64,000 bases of DNA from Paragordius varius (lineage: Eukaryota; Nematomorpha): positions 3,224,001 to 3,288,000 of the forward strand of contig OZ176055.1 in NCBI GenBank assembly GCA_964247055.1, read 5' to 3'. The position numbers and the translations under genes are program-made. The first letter of the stretch is position 1. The number at the start of each line of letters is the position of its first letter. The notes beneath the pieces are model-generated. The model did no database searches and was not told the DNA's origin. It saw only the letters and a list, made by a program, of their open reading frames with translations. Below, in pieces: positions 11,147 to 23,700 of this stretch.

Positions 11147-14100
11147 ATGATTTCAATTTCCCCAAGAGTATTATTTGTATCCATCTCGGTGTTTATGCTT
11201 ATTATGGGTGGAAACCTTGATAATCTAATTGGTCCAGCCCGTTTCTTATGGTCCGAGGATGGTGTCGGATGGTCGTCTGCAAACTACCATGTGACCAATG
11301 GCGGAGTTTCTGCTGCTTACTGGGGAGGAGGCGATAAAACTAAAAAAGAAATGGCTCGGAGTTTTATCCGACAACTTGAATCGTTCCCTAGGTAACGTAA
11401 CTTATATAATAAGTTTTTCAAATCTAAAATTTATTATTTTTTAAGTTTATATGGTTACAATTTGGGTTTTATAATTATTAAAGTGTTAAAAGCTAGTTTA
11501 ATTTGAAAACCTTTTGGGATTTACAACCTTAAAAATAACATTCTTTGCTTCAATATTTGAGAGTGCATTAGTTATTTTGAAACAATTAATTTGACATATT
11601 CGATGATTTTAAACACTTAAACTTCAGATTTAGTTATGAAAAAATTAATGCAAACAGTTTTATTATTTCAAATAGCGTCGAGATATTTATAAAATCTGAT
11701 AAATTTTAAAATTTAATATTCGCTTACAAACTTAAGTCAATCACATAATCTAATATTGTTAATTTTGTAATAATCATCCACGGTTAATGGTATCTTTTTT
11801 TTCCTTTTTAATAAAGGGTAAAGTTTTAATTAAGCCGAACCCGATAGCTTTAACATTCTGGACCGTCAATGTCGAAATATTTTTTAATTCTAGGGTTTGC
11901 ATCTGGGATGTCCAACACGCTTTTTCGCCGTACTCAAAAGTGCACTATAAAATGTTGCACTATAAAATGTTGTAAAAATAAAAAACCGGATTTGAACAAA
12001 ATTTTACGATTATTAAATTTATTATCCGAAATTGGGTTCTTAAGGAATAAAAAAAATTCAAAAATTATGAAAGCAGCCCCCGAAAAGATCTGTGTTGTAC
12101 ATCCCTGGTTTAAATTAATTTTTTACAGGAGTTTTTGTTTCATTTTTTTTACCCATCGTACATAAGTTAAAGCTAAAAAACTTTATTTTATCCTTGGTTT
12201 TATTCTTCTTACATTAGACCATTTTATTAATTAAACCGTTTTGCCATTACTTGTCAACTTTGATTGTCAATTTAATGAAAAGGCAAAGAAAGAAGTTAAA
12301 TTTTGTCACAATTTTAATTTCGAATTCCCGATGGATTACCAAAAATAGTGTTAAATGTTTATATTTAAAATAAAAAATTCAATAAAATTTTAATGATAAG
12401 TCTTGTTCTTAGACTTTTATGAAATTATTTTCATACAATCTTCTGGCTAGATAAACAAAAAAAATGAGTCAACAATCGGGAAAAGTCTAATATGAAATAT
12501 ATTATTCAAACACACCCAATAATCCATTGTTTGAATTTCTATCTAAAACCATTGTTGAGAATTTCGTTTTCCAAAATATAAATTTAGAGGAATGTATAAT
12601 TAATATGCAAAAAAAGATAGTAAAATAATTTATTGAAAAACGAAAATTAGATATAGGAAGGAAAATGATCGATCAAAATAAGCCATTTCGGTGATGGCTT
12701 TTATAAATTTATTTGTATAGCTAATAATTAACCTAATTTTATTCACACCTAAGGTATCCATTTTTATTTATCAGTCATTAAAAAAATATGATGAAACAGT
12801 ACCACAACTCAGAGTTATTTAACTCCAAAACATGGCTCTTTAAATAGAAACATTCTTGTTTGCGCAGTAAAATATCAAAACCAACACTGATTTGAAGCCC
12901 TGAGAAAATTTAGTAGGAGGAGAGAGTTTGATTTAATACGTGTATTTTAAGTATATTATTCTCATTCAAAAATTTACCTGTGTTCTATAGTTCTATCTAT
13001 ATTTTAATTATCGTAACTATAAGTTTTTCGTCTTTGCCCAGAGTATATGTATAGAAATCAACCATCTTTAAAAGTATTGGATTGTAATATGCAAAAAAAT
13101 TAAAATTACTATACTTAGTTAAAAAAATTTTTCTGACCCTATAAATAAAGCCAAAAAAAGCATATATCGATATATAAAGCATATCAATTCGCAATCTTGT
13201 CTAATTGATCAACATCCAAGGGATTAAAATTAGAGTATTTCAACTTTAAATTTTACCATAATAAGTTTAGGACAGTATTTTTTTCTGATATGTGCAAAGC
13301 TTTTCTATTTATATTGCCCTTGTCAATTCATAAAAAATAAAGTAGGAAGATATTTAGCTTATCCAGTTTTTCATAGTTTACTCTTAAAAGAGTGTCCTTC
13401 TCAAAAAACGAAAACTTTTATAAACTTATTCCTAGCCAGCCATCATACAAAAATATTTTATCAAATTTTTTTCTTAACAAACCAGAAAATGTTAAAAATT
13501 ATTATCTTTTAATCCCATTTGACACAATTAATGTTTCCAACTCTTCCGTAATTTAATCTTCTTTAATGATATAATCAGATATGTGTTAGTGTGTTTTACC
13601 CCTCTAAAAAAACTTTCCGTATCAAAGCACATCTCATAGATTATTTGATCGTACTAAGAAATAAAAATATTTATTTTTAGGTCACACAAAAGTAGTCAAT
13701 TATGTATACTGCCTAAAATTCAATTTTTTTCATCCACATAAGGTGATTCCTAAGTATTTAACCTAAAGCACACTTTGAAATGCTTCATTGCATTTAAGAT
13801 AAATTAAAAAACCATCATCATGATTATTGAAAAAAATATATGTATTAAATAAAAGTTATTAATATTTTTCTGCATTAATTTTCAATAAAAATGCATTTAA
13901 AACACTAACCGATATTACTTATTCTGGATATTATAAACTGGACTTAAATTCATAAATATTGATTAGATTTTTTTTCCAAATATTTACTTTATTATTATTC
14001 CAAATTTATGAGGTTTAAAAAAGTTTTATATAAGATATTAATAAGGGTAAAATGACTTTCAACATTTTTCATTCGTAGAACCAAAATGTATCATTAATAT

Positions 14101-16594
14101 AAATTGTTTTAGACAAATAAATTACTTAAAAATATTCGATATTGTATAAAAACTTATGACTATAATTTATAACACCAAAATATGAGTCATTTAAACTAAA
14201 AAAGGTTTGATTGATTAAGACATTATTCAATCCGCCACGCTGTCCTTTTGCCGAAACAATAATTTGTGAATCGCGACAAAAAAACGCGCGCAAATAATCG
14301 ATTAAGAATGCAAAATAAGATTGACGTATTACATATGTTAGGGCTTTTCTCAGAAGACTATTTTATTATTCAAAATATTAATAAATTGTAACTTGTTGGA
14401 GCTAGTTTTATGCGAAAAAAGATGAAGGGGCGAATATAAGTACCTCGACGATGAAATACCCTTTTAAAAAAGTATTGATTATTGAGTGAGGCTCATATCT
14501 TCGCATAAGGAGTTCGAACCTATGGCACTAAAGGGGTTTGGTAAAAACAGAGTATCATTTAACAATGATTTGACTATACCAGTCTAGTTATTACCGGTTT
14601 AACCAAGAGAAGATGTCAGAGTAAAATACGCAGTCGAAATTGATAAATACCCCATTTTATTATCTAACATTAAAGGATAAACTACACATTGCCAAAAGAT
14701 AGCGCTTTATTTTTATAATTCGAGTAATCATGTTAAAGTTTTCGTCTGAAAAATTACATTTCTGACGCGCCTTGCCATCAGAAGAAAAAGCATGTTAAAA
14801 ATTGTTGTTTGCTGGCAGAAACATATGATCTTGTGAAATCCTGCTTTAATATTTTGAATACGGATATTTTTGCAACAAATTGGGATGATAAATTGCCTAA
14901 TTTTGCATCTCCAAAGCGGAAAGACGACCTTGCCAAGCCGGTTAATAATCATTATCACCAAGGCGAAATCGCTTTGGCAGGAAGATCTTGCTCTGTGTCT
15001 GGTGTGATTAAAGCAATATTGTGTTTTATAAACCTTTGCAACCAGACTGTTAGTGCACAACGCTTCGGCCAACAAAGGAATATAAACCATGCAATAATCG
15101 ATAAACGACCAGATTACGGAAGATATGGCAAGATAATTTCCAAGCAACACAGAATCGGTAAATAATAGTTGATCAATGGGAAATTTTTCGCCCTCATACT
15201 ATCCTGACAAAGTGCCGTCTGATTAAGTACACCCTCGCAGAGCAGCACTTTAATGATTTCGAGGAGTTTGGTAAATAGCGCCTTGCTCTGCCGCAGAAGA
15301 GAATGAATTTTCTGGCATGACATTAGTATATTACCTAAGAGAGAAATATATAGGAGCCGCTGTACTTTTTTTTAAATATTGTTTTCCTTTTAAAATATAT
15401 TTTTTACCGCAAAATCGGTAAAAACTTATAATTAAATCTCGTAATTGGCGCATTGGTAAAATATAAATAGGCACTGATACGGGTCATAAAATTGCCATTA
15501 AAAGCATGAGCTTAAACATTATTTTGTATAAAAAAATTTAAACCTTCAATTAACGATCAATTTTTTTTTGTCCTATATAACAGGGGTGGCCAAAAGGAAC
15601 ACCGCGGTCGATTTCGTTCCCATTCCAAAACCTGCCCGGATGAAAATTTTTAAAAAATAAAAAAATACCTTTGCATGGAATGTTTTTAACAAAATTAATT
15701 TTCTTTAATTTATTTTTGATTTGCAATGTACGATTTTTCTGAATTACATTAAAAAACTAGATTAAGAAGCGATTTTAGACTGATTGTGGATATGTGTAAT
15801 TTTTTCTAGATATATTTGTTGCAAAAATTATCTAAATCTTTCTAAAATGCAGCACGATTAACCATCTTACATCTAAAAAAATGCAGCACGATACTTTTTT
15901 CGATTTGATCAAATATTATGTCTTAAGCTTATGTCCATTATTTAACCTGTCATGCAGTAATCCATAAAATCTGGTATATAAAAATCTTTGCCAAGAGCTA
16001 CAAATCCATTTTTTACTTCAATCATCTAAACTAAGTCTCAAGATGTACAGTTAATTATCCATTGTAAATTTAATAATTTTAATATGTGTACTGTTCTGAA
16101 TCGTCGCAATAAAATTTGGAAAAATTAAGATTCTATATAAAAGACTACTAAAAATTTGTAATATTTATTTTAAAATGACCTGTGCTAGTCAATAGAATAT
16201 ATATTTGTGTTAAAGTGATAAAATCTTTAAATAACTTATAATCATGCCGCGTAAATTTTTTCCCAAAAAAGTAGCCCACGGGAAAAAAAGTTGACGACCC
16301 ATGCTATAAAAAAACGTAAGCTTTAAAAATTAGATTTAAAAATCAGGGGACCAATAATTAAATATAAATAAATAAATATATTAGAATATAAAATTTGAAC
16401 AATATAAGAAAGAGTTTTGAGGGATGGACTGAAGAGCACTTGATGATTTTAATATGATTATGCCGTTTCAAATTGAAATGTTTTTGTTTCCGGCCTCAAT
16501 TTTTTTATTAAATGGGAATATTGTAACTAAATGATATTAATAACTTATATATAATATTTACATATACAGATATGGAAGGAGTCCAAGACGTTTT
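11147..16594 (+). CDS. Small secreted protein, first exon plus putative 25-nt exon
   Basis: Exon 1 (11147-11391) starts with ATG and encodes a signal peptide (MISISPRVLFVSISVFMLIM), then a Trp/Gly-rich stretch (GVGWSSANYH, AAYWGGGDK) and a basic end (SFIRQLESFPR). It stops in phase 2 at a GTAACG donor. I do not recognise the family. A candidate second exon at 16570-16594 is flanked by TATACAG and a consensus GTAAGT and fits the phase exactly, adding YGRSPRRF. If that donor is not used, a stop follows within five codons. The 5.2-kb intron would contain a hAT-like element, a mariner fossil and another hAT-like element. Alternatives: exon 1 continues elsewhere, or the 25-nt exon is fortuitous. 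Secretion is inferred from the leader only. It could be a peptide precursor, but no repeated or clearly amidated peptide is visible. Confidence 0.4.
11903..12107. mobile_element. hAT-like MITE, short copy
   Basis: Left end CTGGGATGTCCAACACGC and, reversed, right end CAGGGATGTACAACACAG. Flanks GTTTGCAT and GTTTAAAT are a decayed 8-bp duplication. It is related to 1562-1870 by its termini. Confidence 0.6.
12108..14690. other. AT-rich spacer or intron, nothing recognised
   Basis: No conserved coding blocks or clear repeat ends found. If the secreted-protein model is right, this is part of its intron. Confidence 0.45.
14700..15310 (+). pseudogene. Mariner transposase fossil
   Basis: A patch richer in G+C than its surroundings. 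Mariner blocks appear in order but scattered over all three plus frames. RRKSMLKIV corresponds to the RIVTGDE region. SPKRKDD corresponds to the PKRKKSW block. NQTVSAQRF and IIDKRPDYGRYGKII correspond to the LLKPxQTVxxxRY...KRPD..R.GKII block. LAEQHFNDFEEFGK corresponds to the C-terminal LA.QHF.SYEEV.KW block. Stops and frame changes occur throughout, so the copy is long dead. The antisense 140-codon open frame over the same DNA is a shadow. Confidence 0.75.
15581..16303. mobile_element. hAT-like non-autonomous element, long copy
   Basis: Left end CAGGGGTGGCCAAAAGG; right end, reversed, CATGGGTCGTCAACTTT with the GTGGGCTAC-type block inside. Flanked by CTATATAA and CTATAAAA (7 of 8 identical). 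No transposase. Its termini are of a different subtype from 1562-1870. Confidence 0.65.
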
Positions 16595-16608
16595 GTAAGT
16601 TTCTTATA

Positions 16609-17730
16609 GTTACATCAATTAAAAATTTTCATTGATTTGGATATTTCTTTAAATTTAATTTTGTTGAAAATTATTATTTTAAATTTTTGTTCAAAAAAGC
16701 AACTCAAAAAATTTTATAATAACTCTTTATATAAAACTCAAATATTTTATGTTAGAAACCCTAAAAATTATATTATGTCATAATTTAGCGATAAGTAAGA
16801 CTAATTAAAACAAAAGTTAATTTATACATTAAATTTAATAATGAACAAATAAACTTTATTTTTATCCTTTTGTAACATTTTTTTAATTTAAATATATCTT
16901 GAATTTCATTGCAACACACAACTGCTATTAAATATCTAAAATTACCTAAATTTTTAATTTTAATTTAATTTTGATCAATGTATGCTGTTATATGCCAATA
17001 TTTTCAACAATGTTAAAAATTTGGCGAGAAAAAGATGAGATTTTAACACGATGTTGCAATTTTAAATATATTTTTATAATAAAATTGTTATTTCAATTGG
17101 CCCAATATCCTAGATATTTTAAAAATATATAAAAGTTGCAAATCACTTTCGGATATAAAACTCACCCATTTTACCAAAATCTTAACTAGCAATCGAAATT
17201 ATAAAAGGGAAATGTATGGGCTTTAGGCATCTAGTATACACATAAGTTTAAATTTATATTATTTTATTTGATTAGTATCGCATATGGATGCCTGCATATG
17301 ACGATAGGGACTATAAGTGATGTGAAACCGTATTCTCAGTCAAATTTATCCCACTCTATGTTATAAATTTTTTAAACATCTTCATTTATGGCTTTTATAT
17401 TCATATTTGTAACTTAAAACATTGGTAACTCTGTTACTATATCAATAAATAAATGATTGATATATAACTGCTATAGTTAGGCGATTTATATTGTTATCAT
17501 AAAAAACAAAATTCTACTTAAAAATTATCTAACAATATGAGCCATACATCTTCATTTATTGCTCTCATGCCAGGTATTTTAAAGTCCTTCTATTAACATT
17601 TATCTGCATTGTGATACATTTTATATATGTGCCAGTTTTGAAAACAGTAATTGTATTAAAATTTAACTTAATTGTAATTTTCAATTATATCTGTCGTTTG
17701 GACATTACAACATAAATATGAAAGATATAT
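16609..17730. other. Spacer before the P450 3' end
   Basis: AT-rich, with no recognised gene. A reverse-strand AATAAA at 17555-17560 is a plausible poly(A) signal for the P450 gene, 171 bp past its stop codon. Confidence 0.5.
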
Positions 17731-20700
17731 TTATATCAATGATTGTCTAGAAGTTACCAATAATTGGTATGGTGGGGGGAATCGAATAATTTCCATGTTA
17801 TCATCTTCAATATCAACTTGATTTGTATCAGAATCGCCGCATTTACTGGCATTCTTGTTAATGCCATTATCTAATTGGGGGCCAGAGTCCCCAAAAGTAA
17901 ACTTATATCGGTAAATCAAGTGAATTAAAATTATAAAAGTAGCTGGTTTTACAATAGGCATTCCAATACACGCTCTAGGTCCTACATAAAAATATTTAAA
18001 TAGACAATTTTCTATAATACAATTTCAACATAAATAATGATATTTAGTTAAAAAAAGTTTGTGGATATCGCAAAAGGTATGTATGTATAAAAAGTATAAA
18101 ACATATAAACAAGAATGCGTAACTTTAACCCTACCCCAATGCTTGTTAATTATACCATTTTTCAGTCAAAAGAAACACTTTTAACCCAACAAATGTTGCG
18201 CTTGCTTGGAATCGCGGTTTCTTGTAAAAATGTTGCGTTTTGATTAAATAAAATGGTGCTTTTGACTGAAAAATGATATATAATGTACATTTTCTAAAAC
18301 TTTTGGCGGTATTAATGTACCCCAAACTTAGTTCTAGTAATAAATATTTTATTAAACTATATTTGTCATTAATATCATAAACTATATCTTTTTGCCATCG
18401 AATCCAAAATGAAAGCGTCGTATCGAAACTTGGAATATAACTTGAAATTTACAGGTAACTCGTTAATCAGGGTTAATAATTTTGCTGTTTAGACTTTGGC
18501 ATTTATATATGTAAATTTAATTTATCTAAATATATGTTAGGACGGATGCACCATATGAAAATATGTTGTTAAAATCATATTTGAGACCTAAAAAATTTAT
18601 AACCAATAGTCGGTTATAATTTCTATAATATATAAAATATTGGGTTTATCTAATAATTTTTGTCCCATTATTATGGAAATTGTAAGCTTTATCCTTTTGA
18701 GGCCCAGTTGATTTGTAGCCAGTGTTTCAGACTTTTAGACTTAAAAAAACATTACAAAATATTTATTGCCCCTAAATCTTTTAATAGTTAGCCTTGTTTC
18801 TGCAACACAGGCCATTAACCTATAGTTTAAAGTTGGTAACTAGTCCGCCAAATTAATACAAATTAGCTACCAATGGAAAAGGGGAAAAAGCTTGATTTGT
18901 CGCAAACATTCATTGTAGAATTTAATTCATCTAAAATTATAAGAAATTATGATTTAAGTATTAATTTGAAATTATATTTTAAAATTAAAAATAAAATATA
19001 TGTAACTATCGGGCAATTATATTGAACCAAAAATATTATTATACATAAAGTGTGTAGATTTTTCGGTTTGCCCTAATTAATAAGATATTTATAATGTCAA
19101 ATAAGAGTTTGTGACAAAAAATATAAAACATTAATATTTTTTTCATAAGAGTTTTGAAGTGAACATTATAATAAACTAATATTAAAATGTTGTCAATAAA
19201 AGTAATCAAAACATATGATTTATTTTCGGTATTCAAGATTACGAAATAAATTTACACCTTTAAAAAGTTATAGCAAGATTTAATAAAAAATTAAATTATA
19301 GGGACAAAACTTAAAAATATAAAGGCGTATAATTGTTTAAAACACCATTAAACATGATTTTTTATCTAGGTCATTGTTTTTATTACACTTTGATTTTTTG
19401 GCTATATTTGAACTTATCAGTAACGTTAAGTTTTTTTAAATAATTCATATTTTATATTTTGGTGCATTAATGATTGTATAAGTGCAAACTTTTGGACTAG
19501 TTTATATTTACTCCATATTTTTTAAGTTATTTGATTAAACAGGTCTAATCTCACCAGAGTCCCCACTTTGAAATTTATTAAATTATCACCCGTGAAATCT
19601 TTTAACGTAATTAACAATCTAAAGCTTAGAAAATATTTATAATTCCATAAATTTACTTTTTAAAAATCGCTTTGGATTAAAGTGGAAAGGGTTTTTCCAA
19701 TATTTAGGGTCATGATGAATGGCATACATGTTTGGTAGAATGTATGATTCAGCAGGAATAGAATATTTATTTAAAAAATTTGGACATTCTTTGTGGTTTT
19801 GGTGAAATAATCCCATTGGCACAACGGATGCTACAGATAAAACAAATATATTAATAATTCCAAAAAATGATATTACAACGGCCAGAAATTTTTTTAGATT
19901 ATACCGAAATGGCTTTTACTAATTAAACTTTATCGAAACTTCATTGAACAATCTAGATCATTTAGCAAATTCAACAAATATTAATTTATAATTATAATAA
20001 TATTATTATTGGGTTAAAATTGCCTCATTTCCCTCTTCTTGATGTTTACCAAGTGCATAATCCTAACCGGCAAAAAGAAGACGTCAGTGAATTGAAATAG
20101 CCGATTATTTTATCACAGACGCCATTTAGTTCATCTGCTATTAAACGACAAATATAAACACGTTTCGTTGGCCAAACACCCCTGTCAAATTTTGTGTACA
20201 ACAGAAGAAAAAGGATTTTAAAAATCATGTTTTATTGTAGAAACATATGATAAACATCCATTTATTAAAGCACGTTAAAATTAGAATTTGTCGTATCAAT
20301 ATGAAAAAGAGTCGGCACTCTAGCACACTACACAACTGCGGAGATGATAAAGTGGAAGAATTATTATATGATGATTCCACTCAAACTAAACGGAAATTTG
20401 CAGGAGCATAGTATCACAAAAAACAATCAATAGAATTTTACGAGCAATGAAAAAGATTCATAATGGTAAATGGGTAACACATTCATTAAACGTCGAATTA
20501 AAAATTGCAGTGGCTTTTGACTTGTTGCTTCAAGGTCAAGTTAAATCGAAGGTAGAAAAAATTGCGGCTTTTATCATGGTAAGCCAGCTCATTAAGATCA
20601 AAGCCAAATACCGCGGCAAGAAATCCATAAACTTTTGGTGGGATCAGAGTAGTATTATTAGTGCCGTAGCTAGGAAGAGGGGGAAGGGGGGCTGATTGAC

Positions 20701-23700
20701 CTTTAAGCTTGATCAAAATTACACTTAAGTGTTATTAATATTAAAATCTAAGCAGTTTAACATCCCTATTTATTATATCTCTCGGCTTTAATGTTTATAA
20801 TACCTAAGGATTACCATTCTTTTTCGGAAAGCCATTTTCCAAAAAATTATACCGGCTACGCATAGAGATGAAGTTCATATACTGCTTTTATGCAACATTT
20901 ATATTTATTAAGTCAAATTCGCGAAGAAACTAATATGATTCATTATTTTTAATTACTGATACATTTGTAAGCAAACCGTCGTTTTCAAAGGAATGGGGGT
21001 GAATGTGCATGTTTTTTTGTTTTCATTAATGACGAGCCACATTTTATCCCTCTCGCGATTTATTCGATTATTTTTTGAATGCAGGAGGCGCCAGGAATGC
21101 AACAATGCTCCGTCCCATAACATAATCGGCGAAAGATACATTATATTGTAAATCAGTTTTTCCGCATGGGTCACACGTTTACACAGCTAATTGATAAATT
21201 TAAAGACGTTGAAAAATGGCTTACAAATTGTGCCACAAAAAGGCAATCAGTTTTGGCATGGAAATCGTATATTAACATTAATTTGAATAGAATAAATAAT
21301 TTAATTCCCTTTAAAATACCATAAAACAGGTAAAAACTTTACACTATAGCTGATAAAAGCAAATTAGCTCATTTATATATGATGTATTTTTAGATAAAAA
21401 CGGTTCTGTAAAGCTAAAACTCCAAAAATAGTATGCAATTTTCCACAATGGTCTAACCAGTTAGTGAATAGATTGGAGCCCTAGTGAACCTAATACAGTA
21501 TCAATAATCATTTTTAATATTCTTTAATAAAAATTAAATTTATTACAAAAACGATAAATGTCATCATAAGGATAAGGCATATGTTCTCTCAACAACAAAG
21601 GTTTTTTTAAGGGTTCTATTCTACAATATGCGGAGCATGATTTATTTGCTACTAGTAAGTTATGGTGACGCTCAAAATAAAGATCAGCTACGTGCCTAAA
21701 ATCAGCTAAAAGCTCAAACTTTTACATAAAAGTTATAAAGAAAAATTAATGCATAGACAACCTCTCCTGTGTATTTCCATGATCACGGCATTCGTGTATG
21801 GAAAATGTTGGTGAATATTGTAAGGCACATACATATCAGATCCTTCCATTTCTTTATTTTCCGTTAAATGAATCATATTATCTTGAATTTCTGCCAAAAT
21901 CCGTTCCTGAACATCCAGATGCCTGGCCATAAAGTAAAAAGCCCATTTAAAAAATGCCGGGGATGTTTGACTCCCACCATACAGCAATTCCGTAATGATT
22001 ACAAACATAGACATACCTTACAACAAGATTTATTTAACATTGATTAAATAATAAAAATGAGTAACATTTTTTTAATCGAGATGGCAGTAATAATATTGTT
22101 ACCAGTGTAATTATCTTCTCGTTTGCCATGTAATAAAAAATGATATATGGATGGGGTTTCTTTACCCGCGAACGTGTCAGGATTTTTGGAATATGGTTTT
22201 GGGGTAAATAATTTGTTTTTATATTCGTATCCGTTATATATTTCACACATGTAGCCCTCTCTTACAAGATCATCAATGACCCCTAAAATATTTTTCGGTG
22301 CCTCAAAAAACGGTAGCTGCTTTGGGTCGTCTATGTTTTCTAAGTTATTATCATTAATTTTTGTGGCAAAATGTTCTTGGAACGTTGTAAACGATACTAC
22401 TTCTGTCAAATTATTACGGTAAAAATATAGTTATAATATTATCTAAACGACAAATATTTTTTAAAATACAACCATGCTTTTTAAGCCTTATTTCACACAT
22501 AAACGCTTTATTTAACGCTTTATTTAAAAAACATATGAAATTAAGTACAATTTAAGTCTCAATTCTTAATCTGCATCCAATATCATAAGTTATTAAATAA
22601 TAAAGTTAAATAAGTATGGTTTTATTCAAAAACATATTCTTTTAGTTTATATATATATAGTAATTAAATATAAACTTTTGATTTTTCTTTCATTTGCATC
22701 ACTAATGGATTGAAGGACAAAATGTGAGACATAGTTTATGGCATGGCTTAATTCATTAAAATAAAAGTGTCTTTTAACAATTGATATATCGCGAATCCAC
22801 GAAGGTAGAAGATTGAGCATCATGGTTTTGTTCCCTATACATATATAATATTTGGGCAAAATTATATTTCAAGATATACACTAAATTAAATCGAAGGTTT
22901 AATCGCTTAAAAATAAATATCAGTTTAAGAAGAAAGCTAACAATTATAAAGCTTCTTTATTAGGACAAATGTTGATGAGCAAAAACGCAACATATCTGAT
23001 CTGGCTTTACATACTAAGATACCGTTCTAAGGTTATTCAGATTTACTATCTACGCCTCACAAATTATTTGAACAATTCGAAATCATCCTTTAACATTTTA
23101 AATTTACCCTCGAACAAATCAAATTCACCCTAAATATAAATTGTGTTTCGGGATGAGATATTTCTTTATGACATAACCCATTATTGTTTCGGTTTATATT
23201 ATATAAAAAGAAGTTTTTTAAAAAATGTAAAAAATATAGGTAATATATAAGGTTCAGATATATATATATATATATATTATTTTAGGGTGCATTTGAGTTG
23301 TTTAAGGGTGAATTTGTTGCGTAAATGGTATATTTAAAAATAAATATCGAAATCGCCAATAAAACTTTAGTATTTTGGTTGATAATGGGTTGAGTTAACC
23401 TTTTTACATGTATTTTTTGTTTAATCTATCAGTTGATAGTTAAAATTAAAACATTAAAGTTATTCCAACTAAAATTAAAAAGAGCTGCTTTGCATACATA
23501 CAACGATTAATATTTAAAATTAATATAATTTAAATAATTTCGTATAATGTGGTATTTTCGCCAAATTTTTAAATATATTTAAAACTTTATACAAGTTTAA
23601 TAAAAAAAGATTGTGTTAACCAAAAAATATATAATGTTCATTGATGATGTTTAATAGCTATACCTAAAAGATCAAAAGTTTTCGTTATGTTATAGATAGT

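Noticed and set aside
14728-15150. 140-codon open frame on the minus strand
   Set aside because: It is antisense to a recognisable mariner transposase fossil and has no family resemblance; the openness is a by-product of the G+C-richer sequence.
18871-18930. Reading the P450 exon as AFSPFPL, with a non-canonical splice
   Set aside because: That frame contains stops. The alternative frame gives SSFFPFSIG and joins the haem-loop exon by an ordinary GT-AG intron.
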